Of a stretch of DNA of 64,000 nt, positions 58,061-64,000 are shown piece after piece. The notes under the pieces were generated by a model. That model ran no database searches and was not told the origin of the DNA. It was given only the letters and a program-made list of their open reading frames with translations. Position 1 is the stretch's first letter. Each line of letters starts with the position of its first letter. The position numbers and the translations under genes were made by a program. Source of the DNA: Bactericera cockerelli (Eukaryota > Arthropoda > Insecta > Hemiptera > Triozidae); contig CM044962.1 of the NCBI GenBank assembly GCA_024516035.1, positions 2,293,027 through 2,357,026 of the forward strand. The letters are read 5' to 3'.

Positions 58061-61000
58061 TGAGTGCAGCCTTTTTTATTTTGTAGCCATGAAACAGGAG
58101 CTATTCTCTAGACGCTTGTGGTCTGTGTTGTAGCCTGCCCATCCCGTAGTATGCCTCCCCTCTGATGGGCGAGAAGTGACACACTACTTCCCATTTAGGT
58201 GCTGGGTCGACAGGAGCGCACTGCAAGGTGTCCCTTACAAACAACTGTAACCAAATTTGGAATACAAATTTTTGTCGGCGCGGGGGTTCGAACCCGGGAC
58301 CTTCCGCATGGCAAATGAGTGCTTAACCACTGAGCTATTTGTGCGCTCATTGTTTTTTAAATATAATTTGTAGAATAATCGTGTTTCATTTCACATTTAA
58401 ATCAATGTTCTTTACCTTGACTGTCGTACACAAAAATAATGCCAGGTACTAGAGGATGGGCTAGTAAGAAAGAGTCAACGTGCATGAAGAGGAGCTTGAT
58501 GGCACTCTCCAAGTGCAGCTGGGAAGGCTCGTAGTTGACAAGCTTTGCCATGAGCACAGCCCAGCCCTTCTCTGTTCGCTTGGGGAGAAAGCAGAACTTC
58601 CTGGAACCATTGAAACAAAGTTCAAATATTGCAATCAGGAGGGTAAAACCCCCGTCCTGACTATATCAAGAGAGAGACAATAAAATAAATACTTATATTG
58701 AGGCTGCTTTCATAATAGAGAGTTGCCAAAAGACACAGTTACGCCACGGAAGCTGGCCAATGAGAAAGGAAAAATCCAATCATTGGATGGGATCTGAGCC
58801 ACCGATCACGAATCCATACGCTAGATAGTTTCCACTACAAGCTACATAGTGTCCACTACAAGATAGTTTACACTACAAGCTAGATAGTTTACACTACAAG
58901 CTAGATAGTTTACACTACAAGCTAGATAGTTTCCACTACAAGATAGTTTACACTACAAGATAGTTTACACTACAAGTCTGTTTACACTACCACATCCACT
59001 AACAATGATTGGTGATAAAACTTACACACCGACCTCAGTAGCTTGATCGATGAGGCAACGGACTTGTACCTAACTTGTAACTTGGAGGTAAGTGGTTCAA
59101 GTCCCAAGATCAGCCGAGATTTAGTAAAACTAAGTTCGATTAGTTGACATCAGGAAAGTGATTGACAAAAAAAAAAGAAATACTTTCAAAAGAATTTTCT
59201 TTATTAAACAAATACGTTTCATTTTCTTAAATAAATTTAATTATAAGGAGATAACTTGTTAATCAAATAAAAATATGGTAAGTTTAAGGGACCCATAATG
59301 CAAAGCATGTGTTGGGCCCCTTAGCACTTACAAATTTGATAGCACTTACACTACATCCTGGATGTGCAGCATGGGGCCTGACTTGAAGTGACGATCACAG
59401 AAGAATTCCGGAACTGAAGACCGCATGTTGAAGTAGTTGCCCAGTGTCTTCTCGGTATTCTTCATGTTGTAGTAGCAGCTGTGCAAGAACATGAGGATTT
59501 CCTCATCTGGAATAATAATAATGATAATAATAATAATAATACACACACAATGTTATCAACACAATAGCAGAAAAAAAGAGAAAGTACATGGAACTAGCAG
59601 ATGAAATAAAGAAAATGTGGCAGCTTAACTCAGTAAAAATAATACCTATTGTCATTTCAACCACAGGAGTAATACCAAGAGAACTACACAAGAGTATGGA
59701 GATACTGGAGCTATCGAAGAACCTTTACAAACTAATGCAGAAAGCTGTTTTTTTTTTTTAAGCTTTATTAGGAGGACAAACAGGCAACAGTATAAAATTA
59801 AGAAAAGAAAGGAAAAAAAAAACAAATAAAATGACAAAATAAATAAGTAAAAAAGAAAAAGAAAATAACAATAATGTCCTACCTAAAGGGCGGGGTTATT
59901 GCCTGTGGCAATCTCTTCCACCCAACCCTTTGTTATACTGAATACCACCAGAATTGTCAGAAAATTTTTGAGTCATGAATGATGATTGTGCTTGGAGAAA
60001 TCCCGTACATTATCATAAAGATATCCAGGAAAAAACCTGAGAATTAAATCAAAAATAATAATAATACTCTTTAGTGGAAGGTTACCACCAAGCGAGGTTA
60101 ATGCTCAAAGCATTTTCTACCACCTAACCCTCAGAGTCTTATTATAATGTGGTCACGAACTAATAATGGAATAACATTAGTGGTTTAAAATCAGGTACAG
60201 AGAACTGCATGCTGAGTAATTGCTTATGTTGTAGTAGCAGCTGTGCAAGAACATGAGAATTTCCTCATCTGGAATTGTTAGGGCTCTACTTTTAATGAAC
60301 CGAATGGCCACTTATTTTTACCTCCATGATATTTGCTCATGGAGGTAAAAATAAGTGTTCGCGCAATGTGTGGACAATTTGTTCTCCCCACCACAAACTT
60401 GAGATCACATCGGCCTTACCAAATCAGCTCTTGACCAGCACACACCGTACCATCTGTTCTCCGCCAGCCGCTTCTTCGCCAGGCCTGGCAAACTTCTTCC
60501 ATCATCAGCGGCACAGGCTTGAGGCAGTAAGAAGATTGACGAACGACAATCGTAAGAATTTTTAATCTTTTTATCGAGTTGGACAAACCCTCTGCTTTCC
60601 AAACAGGAATAACATTTATAGTGGTTTAAAGTGCCTTTCCGGCCCTACCCAGGCTGGTTGAGGTGAAATGTGGTCAGCTGGTACGATTTCCAGCGAATGA
60701 AGGGTAAAACCCTCGTCCTAATCAGGGCGTAAAATCAAATCGCTGGCATTAGGAAGGTCATCCAGCCGTAAAAATAAGCCACAACCAACCAACCTCAACC
60801 ATGAGTTTGAACAAGGCCAACCCCAAGTAGATTTGGAAAAAGGCAAAGTTAAAATAGAAGATATTGATCACAATATTTTCCGAGAGATCTCTCGTGTTAA
60901 GCTACATCTAGTGGACGTGACTGCACGCTGATATACCACCATTCCTAATTACTGGAAAATGCATCTACATACATGACCAATATGACCATTAGCTAAGTGA

Positions 61001-62954
61001 GGATAAAATTTCTCTCGGGCGGTTTTTTTCTAGAATGGCTCGCGTTGGGTAATCGACTAGCGTGGAATTAATAGTAATTATGCACTCAGGGTACCACGAG
61101 TTGAGAAGTTTAACCATCCGATACAGGGTGCAGCGAGGCAGACAGATGGATTATAAAATGAAAAAAACAAAACTAATGAATTCTCAAACTTTTTATTTTT
61201 TCTCACATGTAAATATTGGGAATAGTTTGTGCTACTATGGAAGATGTGTAGGTATTACTGTTAGTAATTGGAAATGTAGATTTATTTGGTTTTGAACAAT
61301 GTATCTGGCAAATGGGCACCCTCTCACTCTGAATACACTGATCAAGGCGTTTTTTCGTGGAATCTTCCGAAATTTCTGTGTAAATTACAGAAATTTCGGC
61401 GATGTTGGCCCAGCTTGTGGTCTTCTATGATCCTGGCGCGACCATTGTAAACCTTGAATTTGAGGTAGCCCCAAAAGAAAAAATTACAGGGGCCCAATAT
61501 GGCGACCATGCGCGAAGCACGCGTCCAATCGAGCGGCTATTCTCAAAGTAGGCTCTAACGCAAAACGTACGATGTTCCCCAGACCAAAACATTGCGGCGT
61601 CTGATTTGCTACAAATCAAAAACAAATAAAAGTGTTGGGTGGAAGAGGTAACCCCGCCCTTTAGTTAGGACATAATATTTTGTTTATTTTTTTCCTGTTT
61701 ATATTTATACTGTCAATTTTGTATTTTAATTTTTACCATTATTTGTTTGTATAATATGTAGGTATATAATAATAATATTATGTTCCTCTAATAAAGACTT
61801 TCATAATAATAATAACAATAATAGGAAATTTTTAAACAATTAATTTTAACATACTAGTAAAGTTATAGTTTTAGTGACTTAGAATTAACTATTAACTTAG
61901 ATTTTAGAAGAAAAAAAAAAAAAAAAAATGTATCTACCTCGAAATAATAATAAAAACTTCCCATTTTCCTCTTTCAAATGAACCCCCTACCAGACCTCTG
62001 CTGCGCATGCGCCTCTACCAATTCCATCCGTCTCCCGCGCTCCACCCTGTATATACAAGCTCATGTTTTGTTTTTTCTTCTTAAATGGCCCAAGATCTTT
62101 ACGACTTCTAATTAACAGATATAACATCTACCTACCATGTGTGCGTAGGTAATTGCGGATATAAATTGTGAAGCGTGGATCTGTGCTTTGTGGATCGGAT
62201 CCCACCCAAGGCTTGGGTTTTTCTCCATTAGGAAATTTGAGCTTGTGCTGACCTTATAAATTTTATTATTATATTACGCAGGTACCTAAGGTACGTATGT
62301 ACCTACTAGGTACCTTATCAAGGTACCTAATATTAATTTTGATACATGCAGTAACTAAAAATATTTTTGTTGTAAAAACAAACTTGTAAGTTTGCAAGTA
62401 AAAAATAATTTAAGAAAAAAATATGCCAAAATTGGGGATTGAAGTTCTTTTGGAAATTAGACTTACTAAAATCGCTTCACAGAAGATACTGAACAAATTC
62501 TTTGAAAAAATCAGTTATTTGCTACGAAGAGAAAGGAAAACATTTCTAATTTCTAATATTAGAAATTTCTCGGAAGTAATATTTTTGTTGTAAAAACAAA
62601 CTTGTAAGTTTGCAAGTAAAAAATAACATAAGAAAAATAATGCCAAAATTGGGGATTGAACTGGGTTCTTTTAGAAATTAAACTTACTGATTCTTTGAAA
62701 AAATCAGTTATTTGCTACGATGAGAAAGGAAAACACAGGGTGAGAAAAAATCTCTATAGTCTACCGTTTGTGTTCGTGTCGGCAGAACGCGACTACTCAC
62801 GGGTAAAAAAAAACGCTTTTCTTGTGCGGCCACATTTACCTTTGATAGTGTTGGGTATGTGCGGCTGACAGCTGATCCAGCGTCTGAGCAGGGCCACCTC
62901 CGCGGCCTTTTCCTCCAGCTTCTGCGGCATCTGCTCATCGGGAACATTGGCCAT
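55396..62954 (-). CDS. CRAL-TRIO lipid-transfer protein (alpha-tocopherol transfer protein-like)
   Basis: Six coding exons (62954-62840, 59506-59350, 58600-58416, 57792-57614, 57041-56933, 55544-55396) join in phases 1, 2, 1, 0 and 1 into 297 aa, the usual insect size. The N-terminal helical domain reads MANVPDEQMPQKLEEKAAE, LLRRWISCQPHI, then DEEILMFLHSCYYNMKNTEK. The lipid-binding domain includes GIIFVYDSQGIALGHLTRI, QDAMPLRLKEIRVLNV and ILxPxDYDGEE-type IPRDMLPKDYDGEEAS. The ending FTIEGSFKKLDLD is the common C-terminus of insect family members. Such proteins carry hydrophobic ligands (tocopherol, retinoids, lipids) in the cytosol. An acceptor just before the ATG (ttttttcag) implies a 5' non-coding exon. 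The stop at 55398-55396 is followed by 13 tandem copies of the last coding segment in the 3' UTR. Confidence 0.9.
55673..55816. mobile_element. hAT-type MITE with 8-bp target duplication
   Basis: Ends 'cagtggtttccaac' and 'gttgggaaccgctg' are inverted repeats. The flanks acttacag and acttagag match at 7 of 8 bases. In intron 5 of the CRAL-TRIO gene. Confidence 0.8.
55822..56085 (+). mobile_element. T2 SINE head split by an L-hp tail
   Basis: 'gagcacgattaactcagtgg' ends at about 55842, and the head resumes at about 56026 with 'ggttactcgcttgccatgcg'. Between lies a minus-strand L-hp tail with 'gcctgtggcaatctcttcca'. Confidence 0.8.
56602..56747 (+). mobile_element. SINE family T1, lacking the first part of the head
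   Basis: Box B 'cggttcgaatcccagt', 'gggacatgacaagttatcct', body and (att)n. Confidence 0.75.
56755..56868 (-). mobile_element. SINE family T3
   Basis: The minus strand has 'gacctcatcagtagcttgat', 'aaggcagcggacttgtaacc'. A G-run of about 20 (56901-56921) follows near the exon 5 donor. Confidence 0.8.
57095..57365. repeat. Dispersed repeat plus element Z-like units
   Basis: 57100-57200 shares 'gagtgatggtctccaatcaa' with 28300. 57285-57365 holds diverged 'ttctctgtttatag...agccagg' units like element Z. In intron 4 of the CRAL-TRIO gene. Confidence 0.55.
57370..57613. mobile_element. Patchwork of T4 and T3 fragments
   Basis: A short minus T4 end ('acactatttagtggaaggta') at 57375-57415, a plus T4 end ('ctttccactaaagagtatta') at 57515-57552, then a T3 tail ('tgatatcacgaaagtgatca') to 57600, right at the exon 4 donor. 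Confidence 0.6.
57840..57902 (-). mobile_element. SINE family T4, head fragment
   Basis: The minus strand has 'gtagtcaaatggttaacgcg', 'ctagtctggtaatccag'. Next to a repeat shared with 40992 and 47655. Confidence 0.65.
58040..58350 (-). mobile_element. SINE family T2, complete
   Basis: Head on the minus strand 'cacaaatagctcagtggtta', box B 'gggttcgaacccccg', 'gtaagggacaccttgcagtg', 'cacttctcgcccatcagagg', and a poly(A) of about 30 (T-run 58027-58055). The best full-length copy of the family. Confidence 0.9.
58815..58995. repeat. Short tandem repeat 'agatagtttacactacaag'
   Basis: About nine irregular units of 17-21 bp ('gctagatagtttccactaca' and shorter forms) in intron 2 of the CRAL-TRIO gene. 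Confidence 0.85.
59026..59170 (+). mobile_element. SINE family T3
   Basis: 'ccgacctcagtagcttgatc', then a small internal duplication 'acttgtaacttgg', 'agtggttcaagtccc'. Confidence 0.8.
59748..59932 (-). mobile_element. L-hp LINE 3' tail
   Basis: On the plus strand 'aagctttattaggaggacaa', 'tcctacctaaagggcggggt', 'tattgcctgtggcaatctct'. In intron 1 of the CRAL-TRIO gene. Confidence 0.9.
60058..60170 (-). mobile_element. SINE family T4, tail
   Basis: On the plus strand 'actctttagtggaaggttac', 'aatgctcaaagcattttcta', 'cctcagagtcttatt'. Confidence 0.8.
60309..60357. repeat. Perfect 21-bp hairpin
   Basis: The left arm 60309-60329 (cacttatttttacctccatg + a) and the right arm 60337-60357 are exact reverse complements with loop tatttgc. 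In intron 1 of the CRAL-TRIO gene. Confidence 0.9.
60635..60735 (+). mobile_element. SINE family T6, tail
   Basis: 'ccggccctacccaggctggt', 'gtacgatttccagcgaatga', 'agggcgtaaaatcaaat'. Confidence 0.65.
61120..61625 (-). pseudogene. Transposase N-terminal fragment (Tc1/mariner group, DUF4817-like)
   Basis: The minus strand 61625-61425 reads DAAMFWSGEHRTFCVRAY then FENSRSIGRVLRA, the helix-turn-helix start common to many arthropod IS630/Tc1-type transposases. The frame then fails. 'atacagggtgcagcg' at 61123 resembles a terminal end. Confidence 0.55.
61633..61812 (+). mobile_element. L-hp LINE 3' tail lacking the hairpin
   Basis: 'gttgggtggaagaggtaacc' joins directly to 'ccgccctttagttaggacat', so the hairpin is precisely absent. 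The tail ends 'ctaataaagactttcataat'. Confidence 0.85.
61813..62189. other. CRAL-TRIO intron 1, no feature seen
   Basis: AT-rich with (aat)n and a poly(A) at 61911-61928. No gene. Confidence 0.35.
62190..62280 (+). mobile_element. SINE family T4, middle fragment
   Basis: 'gtggatcggatcccacccaa', 'ggtttttctccattaggaaa', 'gagcttgtgctgacc'. Confidence 0.5.
62357..62735. repeat. Direct duplication of about 160 bp
   Basis: 'tttttgttgtaaaaacaaac', 'ttggggattgaa' and 'atcagttatttgctacga' occur in the same order at 62362-62530 and 62582-62725. The second copy lies next to CRAL-TRIO exon 1. Confidence 0.85.
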
Positions 62955-63129
62955 TGTTGATCTGAAAAAAAAAAAAAAAAAAATAGGCATAATAATAATA
63001 ATATTGTACTTATATGTAAAAAGAGAAGAAGTATGAGATAAGAGAAGACACCACCTCCACCATGTCCTCCTGCACTACTCACCGGAACACCTCGAACAAT
63101 AGCGCCGCCAAATATGAAGATTTTTTTTA

Positions 63130-63982
63130 TATTTTTTTTTTTTATATTTTATATAAACTTACGGGAACTACCCATTTATACAAGTTTTCCCTACTTAACA
63201 CTACAATCTTAATATAATAAGAAATATCCTACCTTGAAAAAAAAATGAAAATTGAAAAAAATCTCTTAATAAAAATATAAAACTTTGCTAATAATGCTCT
63301 AGTCTCTCAGTGGAACATGTGATAGTTTGAGAAGTTTATCTCTCAAAGAGTTAACTGATTCTTCATAGATGTTCAAATTATAGGGTGGATTAGATATTAT
63401 ATTCCATAAACGTATACACCTATTGATAGGATGGTTCCGAGAAATATTGGTCCTACAAAAATTTGTCACAAATGGATTTTTATTGCGAGTATTTTTGACA
63501 TTATCGCGAGTTTTAATTTGCGATTGAAGCTCAGGACAGTTTAGTTGGTTGTTAATAACTTTTAAAAGGAAAATCGCATCACAAACATCTCGCCTGTGTT
63601 CTAATGTTTGAAGGTTGAACTGATTCATTAATTCTTTGTAATTAATATTATTAGTGTTATTATTCATTTTGTAGGCCAATACTCTCAAAAACCTCCTTTG
63701 AACCCTCTCAATGTAGTCAACATGGCAACCATAACTTGGGGACCAGATAGTGGAGCAGTACTCCAGAGAAGACCTGATTAAAGAACAAAATAACGTTTTG
63801 AGAGTAAGAGGAGACTCAAAACCTCTGGAGTATCTGTTAATGAACCCAAGTGTTTTGAATGCCTTGCCAACTATTACTTGATAGTGGTTGTTAAATTTGA
63901 GATCTGGAGTCAAGGTAACTCCTAGGTCTTTGACCTCAGTCACTCGGGCTATTTTCTCTCCGTTGATGTAATAATCAAACAA
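63130..63982 (-). pseudogene. LINE fragment: end of reverse transcriptase ORF and 3' tail, runs off the right edge
   Basis: The frame 63982-63299 reads VKDLGVTLTPDLKFNNHY, LIRSSLEYCSTIWSP, YIERVQRRFLRVLAYK and IRLWNIISNPP, the standard post-RT domain of Jockey-type LINEs. The upstream RT core would lie beyond 64000. The frame is open over 227 codons. The 3' tail has 'aatgggtagttcccgtaag' and ends in an A-rich run near 63122. Confidence 0.8.
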
Positions 63983-64000
63983 TAAGGGTTCTTTTTTTCT

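Noticed and set aside
62708..63082. 124-aa minus frame through CRAL-TRIO exon 1
   Set aside because: Different frame from the MANVPDEQ start. The correct frame matches the family and the exon 2 phase.

Overview
The window is nuclear DNA from an insect. The key evidence is a complete odorant receptor of the insect-only 7tm_6 family. The DNA is AT-rich, genes are split into small exons with GT-AG introns, and the intervening space is filled with LINEs, tRNA- and 5S-derived SINEs, MITEs and minisatellites. A hemipteran-like host is possible, but the sequence alone does not settle the order. No prokaryotic, CRISPR or operon features are present.

I rebuilt nine genes or gene parts by joining exons with matching splice phases. 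On the minus strand, from right to left: a CRAL-TRIO lipid-transfer protein (62954-55396, 6 exons, 297 aa); small secreted protein C with an acidic body (49761-47916); secreted protein B (40427-36704); a small one-pass membrane or secreted protein E with a Cys-Pro-x-Gly-Tyr motif (35633-28993); the odorant receptor (22674-19804, 4 exons, 449 aa); a secreted carboxypeptidase D-like pseudoenzyme (17317-10393, 4 exons, 547 aa); and secreted protein A (9113-6803). On the plus strand: the last exon of a CAP/SCP protein (1523-1686) and an unrecognised three-exon gene D (51910-53574). Genes A, B and C share one plan: a 55-58 nt exon holding only the signal peptide, a phase-1 intron, then a body starting (V/A)-Asp-Gly. 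They look like a fast-diverging family of secreted proteins. Most of the window's proteins are secreted, but nothing shows a joint pathway.

Mobile DNA dominates. There is an intact RTE-like LINE ORF (23019-26051) and an intact 1026-aa element with a PHD finger, reverse transcriptase and a putative restriction-like endonuclease (32414-35494). There are several broken LINEs and about ten 5'-truncated copies of one LINE 3' UTR that carries a conserved hairpin. SINE families are labelled here T1-T7 (tRNA-like) and 5S (5S rRNA-derived), with MITEs of Tc1/mariner, PIF/Harbinger and hAT type.

The most unusual points are these: a SINE inside the odorant receptor whose target-site duplication supplies both splice sites, so it is removed as an intron with the reading frame restored; a six-copy 54-bp array that repeats the signal peptide and splice donor of gene C in frame; a 14-copy 60-bp array made from the last codons and stop of the CRAL-TRIO gene; and a carboxypeptidase that has lost all its zinc and catalytic residues. 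All introns and families are inferred by eye from sequence, with no transcript data or database search.
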